Positions 25,011-36,132 of a stretch of DNA of 64,000 nucleotides are shown one piece after another (the first letter of the stretch is position 1; each line of letters starts with the position of its first letter). The notes below the pieces were generated by a model. The model ran no database searches. It saw nothing but the letters and a program-made list of their open reading frames with translations, and was not told the DNA's origin. Origin of the DNA: Culex pipiens pallens (lineage: Eukaryota > Arthropoda > Insecta > Diptera > Culicidae). The stretch lies in the NCBI RefSeq assembly GCF_016801865.2, contig NC_068937.1:12457605-12521604 (forward strand). Reading direction: 5' to 3'. Both the position numbers and the translations under genes were made by a program.

Positions 25011-25727
25011 TGTTCAAATAAGGTTTATTAAGTTAACTTGACTAAAGAAACAAACTAACATAGTTAAAAAAAATCGTTTGTATGCAATTCTTCAAGGTTT
25101 AAATTAAAGAATATATTGAATGCTTGATAGTTTTTTTTTTTTTCACTTCAAACTTATCAACATTCTAATTCGATTTTCTCGGATGCGAAAATTAACCAAT
25201 AATTTTTCTTTTGTCAATCTTTAAAAACAATTTTTAATAAAAAAAAAATGGATTGCACCAATCGATTCTACGTATAATTTTCTTCGAAATGAGTACTGTA
25301 ACTACCTTTTAAGATCTGTGGTTTCCGAGACATCGCAGTTCGAATATGAAGGTTCTCCTCAATTTACTCGAAAAAAGATAAAATTGTGTAATAGTGCCAA
25401 AAAGTAGGGGGTGGATGCAAATCAGAGGATCAGAAAATATTTGTATCAATTTATCACTTTTCTGTGTACAATTGATGTGGATGTTAACAAATAAATAGTG
25501 TGTGAAATTTTCTGCTCTTTTCAATAAAAATTATTTCGAAATATTAAATTCTGGCCCAACATTTGAAAATTTGAATAATAAGTGTTAAATATGGGCTAAA
25601 ATCTTTCAAAATGAAATTCTTTACTCTAACATTTCGAGAACGAGAGATAATTAGGCAACACTGAGAAAATCTCTTTTTTTTCAAAAAAATATGATTTGGT
25701 CATAGATTTTTCGTTTTTTTTTTTTCG
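25011..25727. other. AT-rich spacer, no gene
   Basis: AT-rich DNA, nothing recognised. Confidence 0.5.
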
Positions 25728-25960
25728 TATAAGTGCCCGTGTGCTTTCCCGTGCTTCTGGCCGTGTTCGTGTACGTGCACCTGACCACGTAGTTGCCTGT
25801 TCCTGGTCGTTCCCGTGGACGTGCTCTAGGCCGTGTCCTTGTCCGGACTCCTGCCCGTGCTTCTGGCCGTTTTCGTGTCCCAGGCCGTGTAGGTGCCTGT
25901 TCCTGGCCATTCCCGTGTCCTTGCCGTGGTCCTGGTCGTATTTGTGCCCATGCGAAACGG
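25728..25960. repeat. degenerate GC-rich minisatellite (CGTGTYC...GGCCGTG type)
   Basis: About 230 bases of a diverged repeat built from phrases such as CCCGTG, GGCCGTGT and TTCCTGGCC at spacings that are multiples of six. All frames stay open (Gly/Gln/His-, Arg/Pro- and Pro/Cys-rich), which is expected from a short period divisible by three. It is a GC-rich island in AT-rich surroundings. Confidence 0.8.
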
Positions 25961-26412
25961 AACAACCGGAACAAAATTATAATAATAATTAATAATTATA
26001 ATTATAAGTCTCGGAACTGACACCTGTCAAAAAAGTTCATTCGGTTGTTTACCTTTGAGGTTAAGTTCCGAGCTTTTCTCCTTTATACTTTATGGAAATC
26101 TTACCTGTTAAAATTCCTAGCCTCAAAATTTTGTCGCGAGTTGCTTTTCTCCTCTATAAACGTAAATATATTCCTTCGTGGTTCTCAAATTCATGAACAC
26201 AATTTACGATTTCGAGATTTGATTTTTTTTCCGTGTTCTGTTTTGGGCCATGGGTTAAGGTTAAGCCAAATTACAATTAAAATTTTTCTGAGAATTGCGC
26301 CTTAAAAAAAACTATCATAAAAAAGGAGATCTAATGTCAAATTAGAAACCGATTTGAAAAAAAAAAAACAATTATAAATGCTTATTCTAAAATTTACATT
26401 TACTAATTTACA
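25961..26412. other. AT-rich spacer, no gene
   Basis: AT-rich DNA with an 86-codon ORF (26045-26305) lacking recognisable features. Confidence 0.5.
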
Positions 26413-29236
26413 TATTAGAGTGTAACAAAAATGACTTTTTTGGCGGGCATTCAGGGGTTTGTCCCCAAATCCCAAATAGGAGCTTGATTGGACGTAACAG
26501 GAGCTGAGCAATTCTCTACGAAATCGGTCTTTTTTCTTCAATTTTAATTTTTGTATTTTTTAATCCGACTGAAACTTTTTTGGTGCCTTCGGTATGCCCA
26601 AAGAAACCATTTTGCATCATTAGTTTGTCCATATAATTTTCCATACAAATTTGGCAGCTGTCCATACAAAAATGATGTATGAAAATTCAAAAATCTGTAT
26701 CTTTTGAAGGAATTTTTTGATCGATTTGGTGTCTTCGGCAAAGTTGTAGGTATGGATACGGACTACACTGGAAAAAATAATACACGGTAAAAAAAATTTG
26801 GTGATTTTTTTATTTAACTTTTTATCACTAAAACTTGATTTACAAAAAAACACTATTTTTAATTTTTTTTATTTTTTGATATGTTTTAGAAGACATAAAA
26901 TGCCAACTTTTCAGAAATTTCCAGGTTGTGCAAAAAATCACTGACCGAGTTATGAATTTTTTAATCAATACTGATTTTTTCAAAAAATCGAAATTTTGGT
27001 CGTAAAAATTTTTCAACTTCATTTTTCGATGTAAAATCAAATTTGCAATCAAAAAGTACTTTACTAAAATTTTGATAAAGTGCACCGTTTTCAAGTTATA
27101 GCCATATTTAAGTGACTTTTTTGAAAATAGTCGCAGTTTTTCATTTTTTTAAATTAGTGCACATGTTTGCCCAGTTTTGAAAAAAATATTTTTGAAAAGC
27201 TGAGAAAATTCTCTATATTTTGCTTATTCGGACTTTGTTGATACGACCTTTAGTTGCTGAGATATTGCAATGCAAAGGTTTAAAAACAGGAAAATTGATG
27301 TTTTCTAAGTTTCACCCAAACAACCCACCATTTTCTATCTTCAATATCTTAGCAACTAATGGTCCGATTTTCAATGTTAATATATGAAACATTTGTGAAA
27401 TTTTTCGATCTCTTCGAAAAAAATATTTTCAAAATTTTCAAATCAAGACTAACATTTTAAAAGGGCGTAATATTGAATGTTTGGCCTTTTTGAAATGTTA
27501 GTCTTGATTTGAAAATTCCAAAAATATTTTTTTCGAAAAGATCGGAAAATTTCACAAATGTTTCATATATTAACATTGAAAATCGAACCATTAGTTGCTA
27601 TGATATTGAAGATAGAAAATGGTGGGTTGTTTGGGTGAGACTTAGAAAACATAAATTTTCCTGTTTTTAAACCTTTGCATTGCAATATCTCAGCAACTAA
27701 AGGTCGTATAAACAAAGTCCGAATAAGCAAAATATAGAGAATTTTCTCAGCTTTTCAAAAATATTTTTTTCAAAACTGGGCAAACATGTGCACTAATTTA
27801 AAAAAATGAAAAACTGCGACTATTTTCAAAAAAGTCACTTAAATATGGCTATAACTTGAAAACGGTGCACTTTATCAAAATTTCACTAAAGTACTTTTTT
27901 ATTGCAAATTTGATTTTACATCAAAAAATGAAGTTGAAAAATTTTTGCGACCAAAATTTCGATTTTTTGAAAAAATCAGTATTGATTAAAAAATTCATAA
28001 CTCGGTCAATGATTTTTTGCACAACCTGGAAATTTCTGAAAAGTTGGCATTTTATGTCCCCTAAAACATATCAAAAAATAAAAAAAATTAAAAATAGTGT
28101 TTTTTTGTAAATCAAGTTTTAGTGATAAAAAGTTAAATAAAAAAATCACCAATTTTTTTTTACCGTGTATCATTTTTTTTCAGTGTAGTCCGTATCTATA
28201 CCTACAATTTTTCCGAAGACACCAAATCGATCAAAAAATTCCTTCAAAAGATACAGATTTTTGAATTTTCATACATCATTTTTGTATGGACAGCTGCCAA
28301 ATTTGTATGGAAAATTATATGGACTAACTAATGATGCAAAATGGCTTCTTTGGGCATACCGAAGCCACCAAAAAAGTTTCAGTCGGATTAAAAAATACAA
28401 AAAAAATCGAATGACCGAAATCCTAGAGAACTGCTCAGCTGGCGCTTTGCATTTGAATTTTAAATAGGATTTAACCCGTAAAAAGAGATTTTTTTTAAAA
28501 ATGTCACTTTTTGAGGCATTTTGCGGGGTGCGACGCATATCTTTTTTGCCGGGGACGATTTTTCGAAAAATTGCAAATTTTGAAGGTCTGTACTGAGCTC
28601 CAGGGTGCTCCAAACTTCAATGTTAATGATTAGAGGGTGACGAACGGGAATTCCCGGGAAAAAATTCCCGGGAAATCGGTTATTTTTGGCCCTCTCGATT
28701 CCCGGGAAATTCGGTCGAGACTCCCGGGAAATTTTTAACTTATAAATATCGAAGCAAAATTATATAAACTAAACAGAAAAAAAACATTTGAACAATTCAA
28801 AATTGTTTTGAACATTGAATGCTCAATGTTCGATGTTCAAGTTCGAATAAACCAATGCTTCTCTTATCTTATTATTCAGAAAGTGTAAATTTTATCATGC
28901 CAAAAATTCCAAAAACTATAATTTAGAGAAGCAAAAAAATAAATTTGGACCCCAAAATTTACCTTTAAAATATTTAGCAGTTACATCCCAGAAATGAAAC
29001 CAAATGTTTTATTTTCAAATATTTTTTTGTAATTTTTTTCTAAGAGGGAAAAGATTTTTCAAGTTGAGTTCAATTCCCATGTCTTCTCTTGAGCATAGCA
29101 ATCCTCATAATCTAGTTTTTTTTAAAGAACGTATGGATTTTCTTGATAACTGTAATATTTCTTCAATGAATAAAAACAGTTGACCTTAAAAATTACAAAA
29201 AAGGGTTTAATTTGTTGTTTTGAGTCGTTGTTTATA

Positions 29237-29655
29237 CACCCAAAACTGGCAGCGCAGGTCCGAGAGAATGATGGTCTCGAGTCGAGAGAATAGTGGTACC
29301 ATTCATGGACGCAGAGAACACAGCTCGAGATGGGCGATAGAACTATTCTCTCGAGGTTCATTTGCAAAAAAAGTTCATCCGTCAAACAAAAAACCAAAAG
29401 TGTCGACAACGAGAATCGAACCAGAGACCTTTGACAAACCAATCCAATGACTTAGCTGCCTCGGCCACCACAGCTTGGTGACCAAGGAGAAGTCAGAAGT
29501 CGATGTATGACACTTGTTGGAGATTTATTGTTTCAACTAACGAATGAACTCATTTGTTATGATGGTGTGAGTTGGTACCATTATTCTATCGATTTTGGCA
29601 CTGAGCCCTCAATAAATTTTGAGAGAACGATTATCTCGACTCTGAACTTTGGGTG
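29237..29655 (-). mobile_element. 419-bp TIR element with tRNA-like core, TA target
   Basis: CACCCAAA at the left and TTTGGGTG at the right are the outer ends of inverted arms that remain alignable for about 80 bases, up to GGTACCA. TA lies outside each end (29235-29236, 29656-29657). The core carries a tRNA-like sequence on minus. It is nested in the hAT-type element. Confidence 0.75.
29403..29472 (-). other. tRNA-like sequence with box A and box B
   Basis: On minus the sequence reads GTGGCCGAGGCAGCTAAG (box A, Leu/Ser-like) and later CTGGTTCGATTCTCG (box B, intact GGTTCGATTC). Spacing suits a pol III internal promoter. The anticodon arm and acceptor stem are not convincing, so it is a tRNA relic or SINE head, not a working tRNA. 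Confidence 0.6.
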
Positions 29656-30311
29656 TATCATATTGCAAAATTTCCGATACTGGGAAATTATATATTAGCT
29701 GTATTAGTTTTTTTTTACAAAAAATTACCAGTTTATGCAACTTTTGAAAAATCACTCAGAGCGAATTAAGATTCGTAAATATTTTAAAATACAATTTTGA
29801 GTTTTAAAAAACTTAAGAATCGATTTTGTATTTGCAGATTCAGAATAAAATCAAAAGGTTTTCTATAGAACCTCCAAATAATGAGGCTACTTAAATTAAT
29901 GTTTCATAGAATTAGTATGAATTAATTGTAACTGAATTTATTAAAAAGAAACAAATTTAATACTTTTCATTTTACATTTTGGCACTATTGGCATAGTAAA
30001 AAAAACTCCCGGGTCCCGGGAATTCCCGGGAAATGGCCAAATTCTACTCTCGATTCCCGGGAAATTGGAAATCTCGAGAATCGTCAGCCTCTATTAATGA
30101 TAGTGATAATGAAAATAAATGCTTCAGTGGCCAAAATGCCTCAAAAAGTGACATTTTTTACGGGTAAATCCCATTTAAAATTCAAATACAAAGCGCCAAC
30201 TCCTGTTTCGTCCTATCAAGCTCATATTTGGGAATTGGGCTCAGAATGCCCATCGGAACAAACCCCTGAATGACCGCCAATAAGTCCTTTTTGTTACATC
30301 CTAATATATAT

Positions 30312-30470
30312 CTGGAGTTTTTTTTTTTTTGAAAAGGTCTAATAAACCCAAATTTTCAGTTTCTGCTTTTTGGGTGTTTTTAGAATCGCCTAGAGTCAGG
30401 GGTATTAAAAAACACCCAAAAAGCAAAAACTGAAAATTTGGTTTATTGGACCTTTTCAAAAAAACTCCAG
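30312..30470. mobile_element. palindromic MITE (CTGGAG ends), copy 1
   Basis: CTGGAGTTTTTT...GAAAAGG at the left pairs with CCTTTTC...AAACTCCAG at the right, and pairing continues through most of the element. ATAT flanks both ends (30308-30311, 30471-30474). The second copy at 52931-53120 is flanked by ATTT on both sides, so a 4-bp duplication is likely. Confidence 0.85.
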
Positions 30471-30474
30471 ATAT

Positions 30475-30959
30475 GCACTTACCACTAATCACTTATAAAT
30501 GATTTACTAAAATGGATCGATAAAAAACTATCAATAAAATCCGTCACATTACAACAAGTATAATAAAAAAATGTTTGTTAACCCAAGTCCAAACTCAATT
30601 GTCCTAAGCCCTCGAAAACTAAAATAAATATCTTTGTCTAATTTTGGATCGTTGAGTTCAAAATTTGTTAATATAAACATTTAATATGACTCCAAAAATG
30701 CTCTGAAGTTTCTTGAAGTTTCTACGAAACCTTCGGATATTCTAACTTTGGATAATCGACATTTTTGATAATCGCATTCATTATTTAAAACGTACCTTTC
30801 AATAGTTACATATGCATGTGTAGTCTCAGTTATGAAATAGCAGACTCGTTTAGACTTATGGAATGTATAATTTACTTTGCGTACACAGCGTTTTGGTAAA
30901 GCATAGGGATTGTTTTAAATTGTGGAATGATTGACTTTCTTAGATTCCAAAATATCCAT
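30475..30959. other. AT-rich spacer, no gene
   Basis: AT-rich sequence with nothing recognised. Confidence 0.5.
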
Positions 30960-31188
30960 TTAGTTTTTCTTCAGTTAGTTTTCCTCCAGTTAGTTTTCCT
31001 TCAGTTAGTATTACTCGCCTTCAGACAAAGCCGTCGTTTCTGGTTTGCACCGGAAGCAAAGCAAGATCGCCCCAGCAGCTGGATACCGAGTTGCGGCTGA
31101 GGACGAAAACAAAGGCCAGCAGAGCCAACCAAGACCCCTACACAATCCCCCTTCCCACGCCTTGTCTTTAACATCAATCCCTTCCCTA

Positions 31189-31789
31189 CACACAAAAAAA
31201 TATTACCGTAATGACAAAAGTAACTTATTTTTGATTTAAAAAGTTGCTAAAATTAGCTCGAGGGAAAGTTTTTTTTCTTGTTTAAAAAATGAAAACTTTT
31301 AATGGTAAAGTTTTTGAAAATCTCCTTACTAACTGATTTAAAAGTCTTAACTTTTAATACGACTGTGGAATTTCTTTCATTTTGATATTCTCGTGTAACC
31401 GTGTACGACTAAGTTCCAAACACTTTGGTGGGTCTGGTGATGCTGGCGTTAAAAACAATAACAAAATGTCTTTTTTTAACATACTGCTTAAAACTTTTAA
31501 AAATAAATATAAATTCAAGCCTAGAATCATACTCATTTTTTCTGAAATTATCACTGTAGTATTAAAATTTAATTAAATGTTGATTATTCTTGCTATAAAA
31601 GGTTTCTTTTCCAATTAAAAGTAAAACACTTTAACCGATACAACGATTTTGTTCCATAAATGCATGGTAGTATCAAAAACTTTTCAACTTTTAAATTGAA
31701 AAGTTTGAACTTTCTACGAATATTCACCAACGTGAACTTTTAATCCAACGAACGATCTTTTTAAATTTAGAGTATTTTTTCTTTGTGTG
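31189..31789. mobile_element. 601-bp TIR element, TA target
   Basis: CACACAAAAAAATATT at the left mirrors the complement of GAGTATTTTTTCTTTGTGTG at the right. TA lies outside each end (31187-31188, 31790-31791). No transposase; the two 64-66 codon ORFs within are uninformative. Tc1/mariner-type mobilisation is inferred from the TA. Confidence 0.65.
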
Positions 31790-31892
31790 TACTAACCCCG
31801 AGTAGGCCGCGGGTAATCGGCTCCCTTCCCACCAACATTTACATACAAGATCCTCTGTAAATACTCTTAGCTTTAAGAAAAATGTAATTACA

Positions 31893-32271
31893 CAATGTCC
31901 CATCCCAGAGGGCCCGGAGCACCAAACCTTCTTAGCATGGTGCTCCCAACGAATACAACCAAATTTCGGAGCGTATGGTGGTGTGTCCCCACGCTTCTTC
32001 CTCCCCTGTCGATTCAGAATTGTGTTGTTGTTCGAACACTCAGTGCTCAAACTCAACCCAATTACGAGTCATCTCTGCGATACGGCTTTACGCAGTAGGC
32101 CTGGCCGCTTTAACGCTTGTGATGTTTCAATGCATTCCGATGCAATGGCGCACTACAAATGTTAATAAATGACAAGAAGAGTGCTAGGTGTAATCTAACC
32201 TAAGGCACTCTCCAGGATCCCTTCGAAAGATTGGCTGCGCTAGGGTCTGATTAGATTAGATTAGATTAGAT
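31893..32271 (+). mobile_element. retroposon with (GATTA)n tail, copy 1
   Basis: A 25-bp direct repeat with one mismatch (TAGCTTTAA-AAAAATG...) flanks the insert at 31868-31892 and 32272-32296. The body starts near AATGTCCCATCCCAG, has no intact ORF and ends in repeated GATTA. A close relative lies at 53471-53842. The long target-site duplication and simple-repeat tail indicate LINE-type retroposition. Confidence 0.85.
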
Positions 32272-32371
32272 TAGCTTTAAAAAAAATGTAATTACAAAAG
32301 CCGACTCGGTCCTAATCAGGTCCCAGTACCGAAAAGGACCTAATAAAAATAATTTTATGAAAAAAAAAGAT

Positions 32372-33006
32372 TGACTTTGGCAGCGCTGCTACATTTGGCA
32401 AATGGCTTAAATCTTCTTGTACTATTAAGGGTGATGATTTTTCTTGGTAAAAATTAGTCAAAGGTATAACGTAAGTTCAATTTTCGATTTCAAACCAATA
32501 TGTATTGAGGACACACTCACATACACTTTCTAGAAATTTCCGAAAAAAAAAACTTCAAAACTGCACACGAAGGGGAGGGCCACCGCGTGCAAGACCGGGC
32601 CGCGGACTCTAACGCGCTTATAATTCAATCAAAACGGCTCTTTCAGGAAACGTATTATTCAATCAAAGGCCCCTTCTTCGCCAACGACATCAATGGCCTC
32701 TGAGTTGCCGAGATTTGCTCTAGTTTGTCCTGTGCTCTCTGGAGATGGCCGCGTTAATTGAAGTCAAGTGTTGTGTGTGGTGTAGAGTATTCATTGATAC
32801 ACGACCGGCGCGCGGAGAAAGTCGATCCCCCTACCTCCTTAAGTTACGGGTTCGTAAGGGGACGGATCAGCCACAACCAGCATTCATAAGTGAGGGTAAT
32901 CTAATTCCGCCACTCAAAGTGGGATTTGGTTGATGCGCGAGGATCTTTAAGTTAAGAATGTTTTGCTTGGTGGGAATTTTGGTTTTGTTCTACTTTCGAA
33001 TTTGTA
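32372..33006. other. upstream region of the 33007 ORF
   Basis: The DNA turns GC-richer from about 32560 (CCGGGCCGCGGAC near 32595, GGCGCGCGGAG near 32809). This fits a promoter or 5' leader for the plus-strand ORF at 33007. A 62-codon ORF (32745-32933) lacks features. No core promoter element is fixed. Confidence 0.35.
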
Positions 33007-33612
33007 ATGCTAAAAAATCCGATCCAAGTTCACAGTGACCAGAAGCTAACACATCAACCGACAAGTGTCAAAAGACTCCACAAAAAAGAAATAATGAGAA
33101 GAGGCACCTCTAATGACAATCCTAGCCCCCGACGGCGCTCGAAACGACTGGCCTGCAGACCTAGCGCCACTCCGGAACCGGCACCGAAGCGTCCCCGCAG
33201 ACGAACCCCCCGCACACCAAATCTAGGCTGGCGCCCCGAAACGTCATCGGCAGCCGAGTCCGACTCGATCATCTTCCTCGGCCGGTTCGAGTCTCCGCCA
33301 TCAGCTCCTCCGGTCATCCGGGAGGTGCCGGTGGTCCGCAATCCGGTTCGGGAACGCCCAGAAACCTCCACGACCACCGTTCAAGCATCGGTGGCGACGG
33401 TTGACGCGTGGACGGCCACTGCGGAGGACGAGTTGGTGGAAATCTTTCGGATTGCGACGGACGAGCCGGAATCGTTCAGCTTGGACAACGCGAGCGACAG
33501 AAGCTCGCTGTACTACTCGTGCGAGGAGGATTCGCTGCTGTTTCCGGTTGGTGTCGTGGAACAACCTTTGCTGAATATGGACGAACCGTGCTGCTCGAAA
33601 TCACTCTTTTGA
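33007..33612 (+). CDS. hypothetical basic/acidic protein, 201 aa, single exon
   Basis: I do not recognise a family. The intact ORF is GC-rich at third positions, unlike the AT-rich DNA around it. The N-terminal third is basic with nuclear-localisation-like clusters (PRRRSKRLACR, APKRPRRRTPRTP, about residues 40-72). The middle contains SDSIIFLGRFESPP. The C-terminal half is acidic and Ser-rich (ATAEDELVEIF, EEDSLLFPVG) and ends in CCSKSLF. A second Met at residue 30 (33094) has the better start context (A at -3) and may be the real start. There are no membrane segments or catalytic motifs. A small nuclear regulator is a guess from composition only. The opposite-strand ORFs here are shadows. 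Confidence 0.6.
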   Translation: MLKNPIQVHSDQKLTHQPTSVKRLHKKEIMRRGTSNDNPSPRRRSKRLACRPSATPEPAPKRPRRRTPRTPNLGWRPETSSAAESDSIIFLGRFESPPSAPPVIREVPVVRNPVRERPETSTTTVQASVATVDAWTATAEDELVEIFRIATDEPESFSLDNASDRSSLYYSCEEDSLLFPVGVVEQPLLNMDEPCCSKSLF

Positions 33613-34411
33613 GATTTTTTCTTTTGTTTGTAATAGTTGCTGTTTTTTTTTTAAATATATTTACGATTTGTTCTCTTTTTGGCTATTTCTCGCCTCACAC
33701 ACCGTTTGAGATTTATAGGTGTCGACGTGGTTTATGGATGGTCCCCAAACAAATGCTGAGTCGAGAAATCATGGGTTGAAATTATTTTTTCTCTGTCTTA
33801 TTTTCGATTGTCGAGCTAAATATGTCCCCTAAACTACTCTAAAGAGATTTATACTAATATTTACTCAAATATAGCAGAAAAAGTAACTAAAACATTTCAA
33901 ACACAAAAATGACCAGGAACTGACTCAGCCCGAGACGCAACTGCGCAAATTTGAATCTCTCAACGCCACGCCGATTCGATTTTGTTGTGCAAATCTTCAA
34001 GTCGGAATGACCAACAACCTCGTCGAATCTTGAGCCATATTTTATTGTTTTGTGGTCTAATCTGTGTGCGCGGCTTAAAAGCTTCTTCAAGTCGCTCCCC
34101 AAAGTTGTGACTCTTGCTCGAGAGAAGTTCGGCGTGATTTGTTTTAATACCCTACTATTTCTTATTATAATTAAGCTTCCCCCGGCGTGGATGAGATATC
34201 GCGGGGTGTTGGATAGTGCGAAAGCTTAAACCCATTATGTGATGTGGTGTGGTGTCGCGCGCGCGATAACCTTTTCGTTTTTTTTTTTTTTGCGTTTTTA
34301 TAACACTGCTGGTTTTACTTTTTGGCGAGGGAAACAGTCATGCGGTTAGTTTTTTTTTAATGGAAAACTTAATTTAATGATGATTATTGCCGTTTTTTTA
34401 AATACTTTGGT
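33613..34411. other. 3' flank of the ORF, no further gene
   Basis: Mixed composition. AT-rich DNA after the stop could be a 3' UTR, but no canonical AATAAA is clear nearby. A GC-rich patch at 34180-34265 carries TGTGGTGTGGTGTCGCGCGCGC. Confidence 0.4.
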
Positions 34412-34729
34412 AATTCCGTCGTGAAACTGTCATTCTTGAACGACGAAATAGCCTACTTTTTTGTACCAAAAAATAACAGAATCGAATCGCGAAACGTTTC
34501 AAATAAATGCTGAAAAGTTCTACTTTTCAGCACTTGTTTCGAAATAGTAGTTTGTGCAACAAGTTAAAAAAGAGGATTTTTTCAGCACGAGTCGTACATT
34601 TATCCAACGAGGTTCACCGAGTACAACTTTTTTTTTGCATTTCAGAAAAAAAAACATTCATTGAGTGAAATTATAAGTCAGATGTTGATGTATTTTGTCA
34701 CTGAATCGTTTGAATTAAAAAAATGTTGA
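34412..34729. mobile_element. fragment of the 4751-6012 foldback family
   Basis: Shares TTCCGTCGTGAAAC, CATTCTTGAACGACGAAATAGCC and AGGATTTTTTCAGCACGAGTCG with the foldback at 4751-6012. The fragment continues after 35165 (AATACTTTTCGAAACA), so it was split by the MITE at 34730-35165. Confidence 0.7.
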
Positions 34730-35165
34730 CCCGGGCAGACGGTAATAACAAAATTCATGCCGTTTCAATAACAAATACAAAAAGCGTTCTGGAATATTCT
34801 TGCAAAATCCATTTTTGCATAAGAGTTGAATAACAGTTTATGTTATCATAACACAATTAGTTATTGATCTGATATTGATTGAATGACAAAACAACTTTGG
34901 AATAACATTTTTTGTTATGGAAGAATACCGCCAACTGTTATTGGGATGATCGGATTAGTTGTTAAAATAACAAAAAAATATAACAAAGATTTGTTTCAAG
35001 AATAACTAAAAATGTTATTATTCTGTTATTACAATAACAATCTAATAACAAAAAAAAATCATAACGACGAAAAACAAATCTTGTTTGAATAACATAAAAC
35101 GTTATTGGCATAGTATTTTCAAATATCTAATATTATTATTCCCAAGTTATTTCCGTCTGCTCGGG
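34730..35165. mobile_element. MITE with CCCGGGCAGACGG ends, copy 1
   Basis: Inverted ends are CCCGGGCAGACGGTAATAAC and the complement of GTTATTTCCGTCTGCTCGGG. The interior is rich in repeated AATAACA. It sits in the foldback fragment at a GA (left TTGA, right GAAAA), so a short duplication is possible. Confidence 0.85.
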
Positions 35166-35588
35166 GAAAATTAATACTTTTCGAAACAAAAAAATCTGGG
35201 GGCAAAAACATTTTATTTTTTCAACAAACTTTAAAATTTTAATGGAAATTCAAGTGCAATCAGCTGAAATTACATTGAATCGCTTTGAATTAAACATCTT
35301 TTGAATTAAAAAAAAAATCTTATCGCAAAAATTTTGTTTTTGTCAAATTTTACATTTTTTTAAACTAGAGTAAAATGCATATTTGCATATTCATTTTTTT
35401 TATTTTTCGATTTTAAAAACTGTTGATGTTTGAAATAGGTATGTTAAAAACTCATAGGAATCAATTATATAACAAATTATTTTTATAAAGGCAGATGCAT
35501 CCTTCTCAATTCATTTTCTGCAGGTTTTTTCCCATTCAATCCCACTTTCAAATTGGTGAAATTTTCCGCACCTAATTTTACAATCTTT
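35166..35588. other. AT-rich spacer between two MITE copies
   Basis: AT-rich. The first about 30 bases continue the foldback fragment; nothing else recognised. Confidence 0.5.
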
Positions 35589-36035
35589 CCCGGGCAGACG
35601 GTAATAACAAAATTCATGCCATTTCAATAACAAATACTGTTAAAATAACAGAAATTGTTATGTAATCTTCTTGAAAAATCCATTTTTGCATAAGGGTTTT
35701 ATAACAGTTTATGTTATCATAACAAAATTTGTTATTGGTCTGATATTGAATGAAAGCCAAAACAACTTTGAAATAACATTTTTTGTTATGGAATAATAAC
35801 TCCAACTGTTATTGGGATGATCGGATTAGTTGTTAAAATAACAAAAAATAATAACAAACATTTGTTCGAAGAATAACTAAAACTGTTATTAGTCTGTTAT
35901 TACAATAACAATCCAATTACAAAAAAATCATATCGTCGAATAAAAAATCTTGTTATACATAACATAACATGTTATTGGCCTAGTATTTTCAAATAACAAA
36001 AAATGTTATTCTCAAGTTATTTCCGTCTGCTCGGG
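35589..36035. mobile_element. MITE with CCCGGGCAGACGG ends, copy 2
   Basis: Same ends and same AATAACA-rich interior as 34730-35165, in the same orientation. The two aligned copies show this is a family. No coding capacity. Confidence 0.85.
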
Positions 36036-36132
36036 ATGGCTTTGAAAATGAAGAAAATTTCTTATTATTATTTATTATTATTTGTTATCAGCAAAACCAA
36101 ACAAACATTAAAAGCTAAGACATTTTAAACAT

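Larger units (their letters stand above)
28631..30093. mobile_element. hAT-type non-autonomous element, 1463 bp
   Basis: The termini are TAGAGGGTGACGA and the complement of TAGAGGCTGACGA, a 13-bp inverted repeat with one mismatch. TTAATGAT is duplicated exactly on both sides (28623-28630, 30094-30101). An 8-bp duplication is the hAT signature. Subterminal regions are rich in CCCGGGAA. No transposase remains. Another TIR element is nested inside (29237-29655). Confidence 0.85.
26413..30306. mobile_element. very long inverted repeat (foldback element), interrupted
   Basis: Two arms of roughly 1.0-1.1 kb (about 26500-27465 and 27480-28440) are inverted copies that meet near 27470 with almost no spacer. 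Mirror-image 84-codon ORFs (26840-27094 minus, 27856-28110 plus) show how well the arms match. The outer ends also pair: TATTAGAGTGTAACAAAAA (26413-26431) with the complement of 30288-30306. A second, smaller palindrome in the right arm (about 28445-28530 against 30135-30205) surrounds the hAT-type insert at 28631-30093. No transposase ORF. A fragment of the same terminal family lies near 61398-61480. Confidence 0.8.
30960..32360 (+). mobile_element. non-LTR retroelement remnant with nested insertions
   Basis: A GC-rich leader-like part (about 30960-31188, with repeated TTCAGTTAGT and a 64-codon ORF of no known family) and a 3' end (CCGAAAAGGACCTAATAAAAATAATTTTATG then a poly-A run, about 32305-32365) flank two insertions at 31189-31789 and 31893-32271. 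The 3' end matches the Jockey-like remnant at 46849-48200, where GGACCTAATAAAAATAAGTTATG precedes poly(A). The coding part is missing, so this is a deletion derivative. The link between the two halves is inferred. Confidence 0.5.

Noticed and set aside
24374..25017. Overlapping 120-163 codon minus-strand ORFs
   Set aside because: Several frames open in a GC-rich island, hydrophobic or Arg/Ser-rich, no family features.
25626..25974. Gly/Gln/His- and Arg/Pro-rich ORFs
   Set aside because: Translations of a degenerate GC-rich minisatellite in several frames.
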